The notes under the pieces are model-generated. The model was not told the DNA's origin and did no database searches. It saw only the letters and a list, made by a program, of their open reading frames with translations. Of a stretch of DNA of 64,000 bases, positions 46,435-58,146 are shown in pieces. Source of the stretch: Cricetomys ansorgei (Eukaryota; Chordata; Mammalia; Rodentia; Nesomyidae); assembly GCA_026225945.1 (NCBI GenBank), contig JAMJFZ010001262.1:248001-312000 (forward strand). The letters are read 5' to 3'. The position numbers were made by a program, and so were the translations under genes. Every line of letters begins with the position of its first letter. The stretch's first letter is position 1.

Positions 46435-46795
46435 ATAAGAATGACTATGGCTGTTGATGAATTGCTTTTGTATTGTTATGAAACAATTTATGGGAAAGGA
46501 AGTTTTGCTTTGATTCATAGTTTTAGAGGGGCTCAATAAATTACGGCCTGGAAGGCATGGAAGACTTTGTGGCAGCAAGATTATGTGGTGGAGTTTCTTG
46601 ACATCATCACAGACCAGGAAGCAGACAGTGGTTATAACCAGGGATGGGACAACCAATTCCAAAGTTTTACCTCTACTGACTTGTATCTGTTAGTCATGCT
46701 CTCCTCCTGCTCCACACCCACCCAAAATAGCACAAGTGGACCAAGCACTGAAGTGTAACCCTGTGGAGACACTTCGGATTTAAACCAAAACAACT
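46435..46795 (+). mobile_element. Rodent medium-reiteration repeat, same type as 50185-50475
   Basis: Layout matches a common rodent repeat: ATTGTTATGAAACAATTTAT, ATAGTTTTAGAGGGGCTCAA, GGAAGGCATGGAAGACTTTG plus GGCAGCAAG, GACCAGGAAGCAGACAG, and a CACAAGTGGACCAAGCACTG ... AACCCTGTGGAGACACTTC ... AAACCAAAAC end. Family name not asserted. Confidence 0.6.
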
Positions 46796-47860
46796 GTCCA
46801 TTCACCTTACATTTAATAAAGAGATGAGATAGATAAACAAGGAGGCTTGTTTAAAAGAGGAATTTAGAAAGAGGTGGCTAAAAGTTTTAAATTAGATGTA
46901 AAGGTGGAAGAAATTGAAAATGTGAAAATTACAATTTCAATTGGGTTTTAGATAGCTGTGATGGTAGATGATGTGTATCTAGTAGAATAATAGATGTAAA
47001 GCAAGTTGTTAAGATTTAAGATGAAGTAGATTGCAAAGCCAGGAGAAATGATTAATATGGACTACACTTTTTGATAACTTGACTTAAAAGGAATTAGAAA
47101 GATGTGCCAAACTTCAGGGCATATTTAGGCTGAGAGGTTTATAGTTGCTGCAACTGATTTCTTGGAAGATAAAGAAATTTTGAGAAAGAAAGATGCCACC
47201 AAACTAGTACAGTTATCCATGCAAAAGAGGAAAAATCACATACTTAATGAAGTAAGAACTTGAAAGACAGGAGAAAAAAAATGGTGTTAAGAAAGAATCC
47301 ACCACTTAATTTTACAGAAGAGAGAAATAACAAAAAAGAAAAAAGTAAACATGACTATATCCTGGAAGAATAGTTCTATTCCTGTAGACGTGAGGAAAAA
47401 GGTAGATGTAGGCAAATTAAAGTAAGGGTAGACAAAAGGGAAAATGAGTTCTGGCCAGATGAGAAAATTTATGGCAAGGAAAATGTTATCATGTTTCCAC
47501 TAATCTTTAGGGAATGATGTATGAAAATTAAAGGCCCAAATAAATGCCTCTGAGTAGAGGAAATGGGTTTAAAATGTACTCTGTGATTGAGGAGATCACA
47601 CGTGATGGGAGAATGTCTTTGAAAAAGCTGAAGATGATTTTACCCATAGGATTTTGAGAAGAGAAAATGAAGTTCTCTGTGAGAAACCCTCAACAAGGAA
47701 AGAGAGAGCGATGATTAGAGCTCACAGCCTGGAAATGAAAAGATTCCCAGAAAAAGTCAGAGAAAGAAGAAGGTAATCTGCCAAAGGTAGAAGAGAGAGA
47801 AGTGGATAGGGAATGGCTTTGAAAGTCTAAAGGTCTGTGCCTCTGCTTCCAGATCAATAT
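46796..47860. other. A/G-rich single-copy intergenic DNA
   Basis: Strong purine bias on the plus strand (GAAAGA-type words) over about 1 kb, with no open frame of note and no recognised repeat. Confidence 0.5.
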
Positions 47861-47864
47861 GCTA

Positions 47865-48170
47865 AACTCCTTGACTAGAGTGTGATGGCTTTAGGAGATG
47901 GAACTTAGGAAGTGACTAAATTATACGTGTAGGCCCTCAATATAGGGTTAATACCTGAGGACCCAGAGAAGTCTCCAGCCATCTTTCTGCTATGAAAACA
48001 TAAAATAATGGCAGACTGAAACCTAGAAGATAACTCTCTCCCAAACCTCCCCACGCTGCCCCCACCTCAGGCATCCAAGTTCCAGAGCTGAGAGAAATAC
48101 ATTTCTGTTGTTGATAACCCAGCCGCTCTGTAGTATTCTCACTGCTAGTCTCAACTGACTAAGATAATTG
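47865..48170 (+). mobile_element. MLT1-type (ERVL-MaLR) LTR, 3' part
   Basis: GAGTGTGATGGCTTTAGGAG, AGCCATCTTTCTGCTATGAA, CCAAGTTCCAGAGCTGAGAG, AAATACATTTCTGTTGTTGA, AACCCAGCCGCTCTGTAGTA and CAACTGACTAAGATAATTG match the MLT1 3' half (GAACTGTGAGAAATAAATTTCTGTTG ... CTAAGACA). Confidence 0.68.
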
Positions 48171-48254
48171 TTTTCTCCTTCTTTATCATCATCTACGCTC
48201 AAGTAAATTATGTCAGAATGTGTGTGGCTCGTAGTGACTGACTTGCTTTGATTA

Positions 48255-48430
48255 ACTTTCAAAATGCCTAAGCCCGGGTCCTGGTATTTTACTGCCTGAG
48301 CTCAAGTCACTGTCACAACCTCATTATATAAGTTATTCTTATGCTCCCCTATCCTCAGATGCCTTGTCTGCACAAAAGGGATTAATAATGGAATCCCAAC
48401 TTCACAAGTGATGAAGATTAAGTATATTGC
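48255..48430 (+). mobile_element. MIR, sense
   Basis: GCCTGAGCTCAAGTCACTGT, CCTCAGATGCCTTGTCTGCA, AAAGGGATTAATAATGGAAT (GTAAAATGGGGATAATAATA region), GATGAAGATTAAGTATATTG. Confidence 0.75.
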
Positions 48431-48434
48431 ATCA

Positions 48435-50184
48435 AGAAAGGCCACATGATGACTGTCAGAACCCATTTGTTAACCATTCTTAATTATGACAATGATGATG
48501 ATGGTGATGTGAACTATATTGGAAATTCACAGGTGACTGAAATAGAATGTGCGTCCTCAAGGACTCACAGGCTATTTCGATGAATATCGATACATGAGAG
48601 AGAGCCATCAGTTAAAAGAAAATTGACTGTTGAAAAAACAATTGTTCCTCATACAATGTCTTAGGCACTGGGAACAGATTAAAAGAGAAAACACACTGAT
48701 GCCCAATCTTCATGGAACTTGGCGTCTAGGGGGAGGGAAGATGGAACAAAGGGTGAATAAAGTAAATATAGTCTGCCCAGAGGGGGCACATGCTATGATA
48801 GGAACAGGAGACAACTATAGAGTAAAGGAACCTACACCGATGTGGAGAGGTGAAGGCACGTTCGTTGGATAGAGCAGTTCACATAAGCCCTTGAATAAAT
48901 GCTTGGTTTATAAAGTCATCAGATGAACTTCCATAGCAGCACAAAGATAGGCCATCCAGTATTGCCTGCACGTGGAAAGGCCAGACTTCTTCAGGAAAGG
49001 CTTTCAAGACTGAATAATGGAATTTAAAAGAACCAGCAACCATTAAAAAGATTCCCCGCCCCCCCCCCAAAAAAAAACTAGAATGTGGAGAGAATGGCCA
49101 GTGTAGGGCTTCAGCGTCTCTTTCAAAGGAAGTAGTTAAGGTGTTCCCTTACGCTCTCCTGAAACAAAACCTCATTTAAAAAAATAAGCAAAAACAACAA
49201 ATAACAACGAAAAGCAGCCAGTGTTTTCGGTAAGAAATCAATTATTATTTTTTTTTATGTTCAGTTTCTTAAAGCCATGGTTGCTTTGCCAAGTGTGTGA
49301 TACACTGGTGTTAAACAGAAAAGGGGTTTCTGATTGATCTGTCTCTTCCTAGGCACTTGCTGTGCTAGACGTGGCAGAGCCTTGCTTGGCTGGAGAATCT
49401 TTAGCTGGGGAATCAGAGGGCTGTCTGTTGTGATTCACAGAAGTGCTACTATGTGAAGGCACAGAGAGAAGAAAGGCCTTCCACCGAGGTACAGAAGAGC
49501 TCTTGTAAGCTCTGTTGCACAACTAGACAGCTTTACAATTCATTTCAAAATGCCCATAGATTTCTATCACAGAGAAGGTTAAATACGACCACAGAAAGAC
49601 GACTAACTGAATCAGTACACTGTAGCCCACACACAATACATCCAAATATTGCTTTATCCAGAAAGGTTAACCAACCAGACCATGTTTAGTTGTCACAGCT
49701 GATTGGAGGAGGGGGCAAGGAAGCTGCAGAACTGCCTAAAATACACAGGCCTGCCCCACTCCCAAGTATCACTTCCTAAAAGTCCATTTTGCTGAGGTTC
49801 AGAAATGCTATGTGTTACATAGAAGCTGGGACAACAGATATACAAACAGGGGGCAGATGAGGGACAGATTAAAAATAGTACGAACAGTGGAACACAGGCC
49901 AAAGCACTGAAGGTCTTAAGGGAAGGCAGGTTTTTAACCTAGTAGTAGAGATGTGACCAGAGGCAGGGTTAGGACCGGGACATAAGCATGTCTGGCACTT
50001 GGGTTGGGATAGAGGGTTGTACTTACTCACACTGTTGAAGGATGTCTATATACATATACACAGACATGATTTGAGAGTTAGTTCTCCTCAGCATGTGGCA
50101 TCATGGCCTTTGCTAACCTGTCTAAATATATTAGTTATTTTTCTCATATGTCTCGTATTTCTCAGGAAGAGATACCCGAGAAGA
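48435..50184. other. Intergenic DNA with a possible ancient repeat at 48640-48740
   Basis: TTAGGCACTGGGAACAGATT and TCATGGAACTTGGCGTCTAG resemble an old mammalian repeat, unassigned. A C9-A9 run sits at 49060-49077. No gene recognised. Confidence 0.45.
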
Positions 50185-50475
50185 GGCAACCTGGGGATGG
50201 AGGGTTTATTTGGGCTCATAGTTTGAGGGGATACAACCTATCAGGGCAGGAAAGGTGTGACAGAGCAGTGTTGTGGTGGGAGGGACTGTGAAGCGGGAGA
50301 TAAGGATTCAGAGAAAGGAGCTTTCTCCAGATCCAGGGTTGGCGGGAACCATAAACCGCAAACCCTGACTCTACTTCTGCCATCTGGGCCCAATGTCCAA
50401 ACGGTTTCACAACCTCCCAGAGCAGATCCACCAGCTGAGGACCAAGTGATGAAGCCTGAGCCAATGGGAGACAGC
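50185..50475 (+). mobile_element. Rodent medium-reiteration repeat, same type as 46435-46795
   Basis: GGAGGGTTTATTTGGGCTCA, TAGTTTGAGGGGATACAACC, CGGTTTCACAACCTCCCAGA, GATCCACCAGCTGAGGACCA and AGCCAATGGGAGACAG. The last blocks match the ACCAGCTGGGGACCAAGT ... CCTATGGGGGACA end of a very common rodent repeat. Confidence 0.7.
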
Positions 50476-50719
50476 CTACACGCACATTTTAGTACTAATC
50501 TTGTTCTCTCACTTTAAGAGTTAGGTATTTTCCTCCTTCGCCAGCTAGAAAGGCTGAGGGGTCATGTCTTCAGATACTGCAGCTTGGTGACCCACCACTT
50601 GCTCAAGAAACACGAGATATGTTGGTCACTATCTAGGTAATGATAAGACAAACAAGTTTAGTAATCTTCCACGTTGACACTCAAGAGGAAAGTGGGGTGA
50701 AGAAATGAAAGCAAAAGAG

Positions 50720-50852
50720 CAAAATTTATTTAAAATGCTTTTTTTTTTAAAGATACAATTTCTTTATCAGCTTTAACTATATTGCTTAACTGTATTGCTA
50801 GCTTCTGGTTTTCAAATTCTGGAAGATGAATTGGTGGGGTGATTTCCTAGAA

Positions 50853-50892
<40 letters not shown>

Positions 50893-50984
50893 GAGAGAGA
50901 CAGAGTATGAAGATACACGTATGTCTGTTTGTAGAGGGAGGGGGAAGTATGTTTACATATGTGTGTGTGTACACATACATATAC

Positions 50985-51067
<83 letters not shown>

Positions 51068-51258
51068 CCTTACAGGAAATCATCCCACCAATTCATCTTC
51101 TATTAGAATTAAAAGAGTCCCTTAAACATTCCTAAGTTTGGAAATATAAATACAACTGCCTCATCAAACCAGAAACTAGCAATACAGTTAAGCAATATAG
51201 TTAAAACTGAGAAGTTTTTTTTTTTTTTTTTAAAAAGCACTTAAAATAAAATTTTCTC
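50720..51258. repeat. Imperfect palindrome (inverted duplication) centred on TC / AT / GA tracts
   Basis: The left arm 50720-50862 is the reverse complement of the right arm 51060-51258. Core 1 (50772-50811 vs 51166-51205) has one mismatch in 40 bases. Core 2 (50822-50862 vs 51060-51100) has about four in 41. The (TC)n at 50857-50889 faces the (GA)n at 51030-51064, extending the stem. The right arm carries about 55 extra bases (51101-51165). The loop, about 50890-51030, holds TG, TA and AT alternations. No transposon ends were recognised. Confidence 0.93.
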
Positions 51259-51277
51259 CTTTTCTTCAATTTCAGGG

Positions 51278-51279
<2 letters not shown>

Positions 51280-51316
<37 letters not shown>

Positions 51317-51376
51317 TATAAAGAGAGGGAAGGGGAAGGAGGGGGAGGGAAAGAGGGAAGGAGGGAGAGAGAAAAA
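51280..51376. repeat. (CA)n followed by a GGGA/GGAA purine tract
   Basis: About 17 CA units (51280-51313), a short CTATATAAA, then about 55 bases of nearly pure purine. Confidence 0.95.
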
Positions 51377-51849
51377 ACTAAAAGGGATTTCATCTTTTAA
51401 CTTTTACTTATAGAACAGGTTATTCCTTCTCAACTGTCACTCTCTTGAATGAACATCTTAAACTGTACATGGAAGATAAAATTTCAGTGTCTTTTGAACT
51501 GCCGTTCCATCAATGCTACCTATTACTTCTGTTCACAATGGCAAAATTGCAGCTTCGCCCCTGTGAAGCACACAGCACATTGCCATTCCCCCGGAGATGT
51601 GATGGCTTCAGGGTGTCTGTGAGTTTACCGCCTGCGGTTTCCTACACTGTTGTCTGAGCCTTTGTTAACGTATCTAGTCTGGCATATGGTGGAATTAGTA
51701 TTTCTGAAGTTTATTCTAGATGAGATTCTGACCTGGTGTTCTGTACCGTGTCCCAAATCTTGTTCCAAAGCACAGTGAAGTTCCTGAATCAAATAAAATT
51801 CATGTGTGAAAAGGCCCAGACTGAGAGCAGATCACAGGATGTGAAGACA
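51377..51849. other. Single-copy spacer between repeat blocks
   Basis: No coding or repeat family was recognised. Confidence 0.45.
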
Positions 51850-52405
51850 GGCATGTGCTGGGGTGTGTAGGGGTGAGCTTGGGGTGTGTCAGGGGCATGC
51901 CTAGGGTATGTAGGGGTGTGCCTGGAGTCTGTAGGGGTGAGCCTGGGGTGTGTAAGGGATGTGTCAGAAGCATGCCTGGGGTGTGGGACTATGTCAGGAG
52001 TTTGTAGGGGTGAGCCTGGGGTGTGTAGGGATGTGTCAGGAGCATGCCTGGGGTGTGTAGGGGCATGCCTAGGGTGTGTCAGGGGCATGCCTGGGGTTTG
52101 TAGGGGTGTGCCTGGGGTGTGTAGGGGTGAGCCTGGGGTGTGTCAGGGGCGTGTCTGGGGTGTGTCAGGGGAGTGCCTGGGGTGTATCAAGGGCATGCTT
52201 GGGGTTTGTAGAGGTGTGCCTGGGGTGTGTAGGGGCGTGCCTGGGGTGTGTCAGGTTGCATCAGGAGGTGTATCAGGGGTGTGTAGGGGTATATCAGGGG
52301 TGTGCCAGGAGTGTGCCAGAGGTGTGGAGGGGCATACCAGCAGTGTGCCAGAGTGTGCCAGGGTGTGCCCGGGGTGTGTAGGGGTGTGTCAGAGATGTAT
52401 AGGGG
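51850..52405 (+). repeat. G-rich minisatellite, about 20-22-bp unit, about 25 copies
   Basis: Units of the form GCCTGGGGTGTGTAGGGGTGT/CAT alternate with a TCAGGGG variant. GGGG tracts recur every 6-7 bases. The copies at 52000-52260 are most regular; the right edge decays into GTGTGCCAG words. A plus-strand frame stays open through 202 codons (51886-52494) only because the repeat lacks stops. Confidence 0.95.
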
Positions 52406-52559
52406 TAACTTTACCCTGGCAGTTTCTACCTTGTGTGTATTTTGTGAATATTTCTTTCCTCAAAGTATATTTCAGTCTTGAAGCAGTCTTCTAGTTTCAT
52501 TTCCAATGAAGGTTAAAAGCATCTCATTGATGTACAGTTTATGATCAAATTTCTATTTT

Positions 52560-52710
52560 GTCTCATAGCTGTGTGTTGTAGGACGTATCTCCCTTCTAGA
52601 TGAAGTTCCTTGAAAGTGGGAGAGTTGCATTTTACTCATAGTCTCCTGCCACCTCCACACAGCACAGCGTATGTTACATAGTAAATACTCAACAGGCTTA
52701 ATAACCACAA
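52560..52710 (+). mobile_element. L2 (ancient LINE-2) 3' end
   Basis: GAAGTTCCTTGAAAGTGGGA, ATTTTACTCATAGTCTCCTG, CACACAGCACAGCGTATGTT and ACATAGTAAATACTCAACAG match the L2 3' terminal pattern (GGGCAGGGA ... GTGCCTGGCACATAGTAGGTGCTCAATAAA). Confidence 0.68.
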
Positions 52711-55594
52711 TGGAACTAAAGAATAAGAAATGCCACTTAAGTGCCTAAGAAGTATTCACTGAGTCCTCGAGGTTAGATGATACTCAGTCTGTTGCATACA
52801 GGAGGTCACCATGTCCAAGGGGATTTGAGCTCACTGTCTGCACTCAGTGAAGGCTATTAAGGTATGGAAGAAGATTTGGAAGCAGGGAGGGAACAATCCC
52901 ATCACATTCTCTACTAGATTCAAGGAGGCCAGTCTAGTTCTCAAATGAAACCTTTGCAAACTCGTGAAGCTGGACTTGAGGGTTAGCTCAGTCTTCCTAA
53001 TAGAATATGGACTTTCTCACCACTTGCCCGGCGCCAGACTGAGATAGGCATGTCTCTTCTTAAACTGACACAGATAACACAGTCAAGGACTTCCATTCTC
53101 ATACCCCAAAGTGTGCTATTTCTTAAAGGTATTTGTGAGAATTAGTGATGCTAATCTCAAGTCATTTCTTAGGGGAACTGGGACAGAATATTTCTGAAAA
53201 CTATTCTCTCAACATGTAGTTTTAATCGCCACATAAGTTTGAAAGGTCCAAGCCACATACTTTAAAAGTCATCAGGCTTTGTGCTGATAGGCTGGTGTGT
53301 TTGTTCCCTGTATGTCTGTTCCCACTGGGGCTCCTTTTCGTATGTAGAAAACCCCTGCTCTTTCCGTTTGAGGTTCTAAGTATACAAGTGATCATTGGAA
53401 CCAGATGTGGAACCAGAATTCCTGAACTCTGCTTCAAATTCAAATCATCTAGTTCTTCAAGAATTTAATATTTTTATACACAGGGTCTAGAACAAAATAG
53501 TCCAAACAGTTCAGTTCAAGCAGCCACACCTGGCAGTGCCTCCTGCTTCTGGTTTTGTCAGTGATGAGCATCAGGAATTAGAAACATCACTGAAAGTCAC
53601 ATCTGCTTCTGAGAACTACGGAAGCTAGGATTTCACAGCATTTGTTAAGATAGAACTCACCTAATTAAAACGTTGTCCTAATAATTCAGATAATGCCTCT
53701 GTATCACAAAGCATTGTGCCAAGAATAACATTTCACCTTGTTCGCTTAGCTCCTAAAGGTAATTTAGAAACTTAGAATCACAGTCACAACATTCAGCCTT
53801 TGCATAATAACATCTTAATGCAGCTATTTTGTAGATGTCTATCCAAAATTATGTTTAAAGGAGCATACACAGCCTAGTGGTTGACACTATACTGAAACTC
53901 TCCTCCACTTAGAAAGACACCATGTAATAATTCATGCATGGCAGCTCAATTCTAAAGTACTCACTAATTAAACTGTTTTTTTCCATATCCCTGAATTCAT
54001 GCTATTGTCCAAGTACCTTTTTTTAAGTTAGTATCTTTTCCCTCCTTTTTCCAGAGTTGAGAATAACTGAATATTCTTGATGACTTAGGATACTACAAAG
54101 TGAACATTTTCTTTACAGGGTTGAAAACTCAGTATATTCTCCTACTGGTGGCTATTACTATCCATGCTACTTATGTTTGGATGGTTGACACATTAGTGGT
54201 CTTCATCTTATGTATATTTTTGCTTAATGTTAGATCTAGAATTTTGACTTAATCAGACACACAGAGAGCTTCTTATTATATCAAAATGCCTCTGGCCCAA
54301 GCCAAGGCTTTGTCTGTCAGTTAAAGCAACCACTTGAGTTTATAGAATAACTTTGAAATTCTAGAAACGGCATGGCTGTTTTCATATTTCCATTTTCCCT
54401 TCTTCAGAAAATAAAATATTATTTTCCTACCGAAAGGCTAGACTTAAATTGGTTGTAATCTTAGCATGGGTACTTATACCAGAACAGTGCAACTTAAGCA
54501 AGTTATTCTGATTTTTAATTTTCTTGATCTGTAACTATAATACAGTAACACATCACAATTAATTTGAAACATACATGCAATTATATTTGTATATGAGTGT
54601 GAGAAACAACTGGAAAAAATGAGCCAGGAGAAATGTAGGTAGTCTTTGAAGTCCAATTCATGGCTGGAAGAAGGGTGATTGACGTGAACATGTGCTTTCT
54701 GAAAAGCAAAGTTAAGACTGCTGCTGATGCTTGAACTTCTCTTGAAACCCAAGTCTCTCCTACCTAGGATATGGAAGGACAAATCAAAAGAAATGGCTCA
54801 GTGGATTCTCGGGCTACTGTAGCTCTTGTTCTTTGCAATACCGGCTGATGAATGTAAGGTAATGGAAGGAATGTAAGCCATTTAGAAAACATAATTTTTA
54901 AAAAAAACTGAAATAAGATGGAAAAATTCCAAGTTTAAGACGTACTTTCAAGACTCCTTTGTACAGGAAATGGTCTTTATCCTTTCTACTTTCATGTCAG
55001 AGTAGTGGATTTTTTATTGAGCCAGCGTCTGTTCTCTGTGGAGGATAAAGAGGGTATTACTGCAGGGCGCGGCTTAGCTGCCTCTGGTAGAGCCAACTGT
55101 ATGAACGTAGCTTGCTTCCTGTTTTCTCACCATGTCTTACATTCAGCGTCTTCTCACATGCAATACAGATGAGCTACTCTGCGAGCAGCTCCAGCACCGC
55201 CTTCCTCTTCCCTCCCTGATGTATTCAGTGCAGTTAAAAAGAAGCCTTTGATTCTACAGTTCTCAAATTTTTCCTTCTCAAGCAACTTTCACATTCTTAA
55301 TCTGCCGAGGGGCCCAAAGAACTTTGCTTATATGCATTGGCGTTGGGTACTGCTTGCTACTGCTATATTTATCTTGATAGAAATTGAAACTGAGAAGCAT
55401 TTAAGCTATGAGAATAACATAAATGCATATTCCATCAGGTCAATGATGCCATCGTTCACCACGCGACCTCTGAACAGCTTTATATACGTGCTTAACTGAA
55501 TAAGATTTTAATGTGAAAGTAATTTTGAAATCAGAGATACTCCGAAGGTCTTGGTAACCTCTCGGGATCCCACTGATCCTACTTTAAAGATGAT
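52711..55594. other. Long single-copy stretch; nothing recognised
   Basis: About 2.9 kb of AT-rich unique sequence without named repeats. The longest open frames (about 100 codons, e.g. minus strand 54782-54474) have no domain signature. Confidence 0.5.
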
Positions 55595-55732
55595 TTCATG
55601 TATGCAACGAAAGAATATATTAATAAATTAATATAATACAAATTAATACTATTAAAGCAATCATTTTGTTAATGGTTATCTAAACATAAATGATGCCATT
55701 GATATTTATAGATTTTTAAGAATTATTTATCT
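55595..55732 (+). repeat. Left arm of a 1.3-kb inverted repeat (138 bp)
   Basis: Reverse complement of 56772-56910 with roughly 10-12 mismatches, about 92-93% identity. Shared landmarks: TCATGTATGCAA, AAGAATATATTAATAAATTA, ATATAATACAAATTAATACT, ATGATGCCATTGATATTTAT, TTTTTAAGAATTATTTATCT. The arm is A/T-rich but not simple repeat. Confidence 0.95.
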
Positions 55733-55784
55733 AGCTTGATCTAGAAACTTCCTTGAAATCTAGTCCCCTTTCTTGTGACCACTT

Positions 55785-55945
55785 AAATGTGGCCCATTTT
55801 TATCATGTTCTTTGCTGTCACTGGTTTACTTATATATCTCTTCCCTGTAGGACTGTAAAATCCTTGGCTTGACCATCTTAGATTCTTAACACAGTGCCTG
55901 GCATGTAATATATGGTCAATAGCGTTGTTAGATCCACAGATGAAG
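55785..55945 (+). mobile_element. L2 3' end, inside the inverted-repeat spacer
   Basis: CTTCCCTGTAGGACTGTAAA, ACAGTGCCTGGCATGTAATA and TATGGTCAATAGCGTTGTTA match the L2 3' terminus. Confidence 0.7.
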
Positions 55946-56771
55946 AAAAAAACAGCAACAATATAAGACATTTATAACTGAATTAGTGGATTGGAGTTAT
56001 GGCTTTATAATGTGTATTAATTTTCCTCTTTAACTTAATATTGCATTTTTAAAATGCAACATATCTGCAAATGCTCTTGGGCATATTTAATGGCTGCAGA
56101 GTACTGACTGTTGCTAATTGGATCCACCTTTATTCCAACTATTAAGCAGGAATTAACATAGTGGGGACAGAGAATAATAAGAAAAGCACCATGTGTATGT
56201 ATAACTTCCTTGGTCACTTAGAGCTGGGAAATATTTGCCTGTAGGCAATATTTCTGTGCCAGCAATAAATTAATGTGGGGTCAGAGGACCAGAGGAGACA
56301 TTACATGCCGTCCACAAAGCTTTTGCATATATGAACTTCTCTCAGAAAGTGATGCTTAGCTTTCATCTTTGCAAAACAACTAGCATTTGGAAAAGTTTAA
56401 AAAATTAATTGCACGACTGATAAATTGGTTTCATTTTATAATGGTCTATTTTGTTTTAATGAAAAGACAGCAGTGAACTTAGGTTCAAGATTAACCAGTA
56501 CTCCAGGTTCATTTTACAATGGTATGTTTATACTCATCGTGACTGCAAATTCTTTACTTAACTTGTAGAGTTCTATGCTCCATGAAATACAAGCTTCTGA
56601 GAATGTGAATGCTTCTATATCAGACAGCTACTCTGCAAGTAGACTTAAAAACTGGCTATAGATAAATTTAGACATATATTCTTAAGGTAACTCTACTACA
56701 TGAAATTCAAAAGATATATGCTTAGAAAGGTGGTATGTAAGATCAGATTTTTAAATTACTGATCAATTCCA
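55946..56771. other. Rest of the inverted-repeat spacer; unique AT-rich DNA
   Basis: No transposase-like open frame or named repeat was seen between the arms apart from the L2 end. Confidence 0.5.
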
Positions 56772-56910
56772 TAGATAAATAATTCTTAAAAATATATAAA
56801 TATCAATGGCATCATTTTTGTTTAGGAAATCATTAACAAAATGACTGCTTTAATAGTATTAATTTGTATTATATTAATTTATTAATATATTCTTTTATTG
56901 CATACATGAT
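56772..56910 (-). repeat. Right arm of the 1.3-kb inverted repeat (139 bp)
   Basis: Mirror partner of 55595-55732. The match stops sharply on the outside (no homology beyond 56910) and fades on the inside after a shared TTGATC. Confidence 0.95.
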
Positions 56911-57915
56911 TTTTGTTATGTGCTTTATTCCCATCTTCTATATATACATATACACATACACATACATGCACGTATATATTGTTGAAGTTGTGATCACCTT
57001 ACTTAGTAGCACAATATTAAAGAAAAAAAAACATTTAAAATGAACATAGATAAAAAAATATGATTAAATGCTTCTCAGTATAGTCTTTTACTATTCATTT
57101 ATGAAAAGGCATTATGCTTTGATATTTTCTTTCCAGACCAGATTCCTTTTCTTGATTTACCTAACTCTCCTCATGTAAGAGACACAGGCTCCTGGTAATA
57201 GACTATTTTCTGAAGGTATTAGAGCATCTTCGACCAATGTTCTTTGGCTTAGATTATTATCTTTTTAAAATATATTTTGAAAGTTCACCTCAAGAAAGTT
57301 TATTTTTACTTTATTTATACATTTCCCCTTATATTTGTTCAGGTTTCAGATTACTATGAAAAAACTGAGTATTTGTGGACCGTTTCTCTTATATTATTTA
57401 TATCTAAATTTATATGCTGTAATCCAGTCTAATAAGGTTATCTTAATTTGTTTTATTTTCAAGCAACAGAAATCAAACTACCTTAAAGAAAATGAAAGAG
57501 AAATGACAAAGCTAAAATGATTATATTTAGTATAAGAACTTGGGTATTTGCATTTGAACATGAGGCTATCTGGATTTGGGTAACTTACAGTAGTAGTAAG
57601 GATAGAAATATTTGAAATGATAGCTGATATATATGTGTGTGTACATGCGTGCATACATATACATATATGTATTTATTACATTCTGTACCTGCACTGACCA
57701 CTGTGTTCCCCTCGTTGCATAACTACTTAGAATTTGAAATAATTTCACTCTATGTAATGAAAGGGTAGCACTGTGGAAATATTTGACTAGGTAAAATGAA
57801 TAATTAAAATTAGTTTCCCCTCCAATTTGTAATTTAATAATGTAAAATAAATATTTAAATAAGTGACTTGCTCTGAGTTTCCGAGGCCATCGATCTGTCA
57901 TCACTTTACATCATT
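56911..57915. other. AT-rich single-copy DNA
   Basis: Small ATAC/ACAT runs at 56940-56980 and 57640-57670. No gene. Confidence 0.5.
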
Positions 57916-57919
57916 TTAG

Positions 57920-58085
57920 TCTCATTCTTACAGCTAGTCCATGAAGCACATATTTTTAATATTTTCATTTTATAGAAAGAAACTCATAATTTTGGAGATG
58001 AAATAACGCTTCTAGTTTATCCCCAGTGAAACCGTGACTCAACCAAGTTCCACACTTATCCTGTAGTCTCTACTGCTTCTGGTGG
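57920..58085 (-). mobile_element. MIR, antisense, with a pyrimidine tract after it
   Basis: ATTTTCATTTTATAGAAAGA, AACTCATAATTTTGGAGATG, CGTGACTCAACCAAGTTCCA and CTTATCCTGTAGTCTCTACT follow antisense MIR order, though diverged. Confidence 0.6.
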
Positions 58086-58146
58086 ATGCCTCCTGACTTC
58101 TGCACCAGTGACAGCAGTGTGATTGGATATGCTGCTGCTGTGCCTC

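Noticed and set aside
51886..52494. 202-codon frame of repeated GVCLGC-like units
   Set aside because: Produced by the minisatellite, whose unit lacks stops in this frame; unit length is not a constant multiple of three and another frame is also open.
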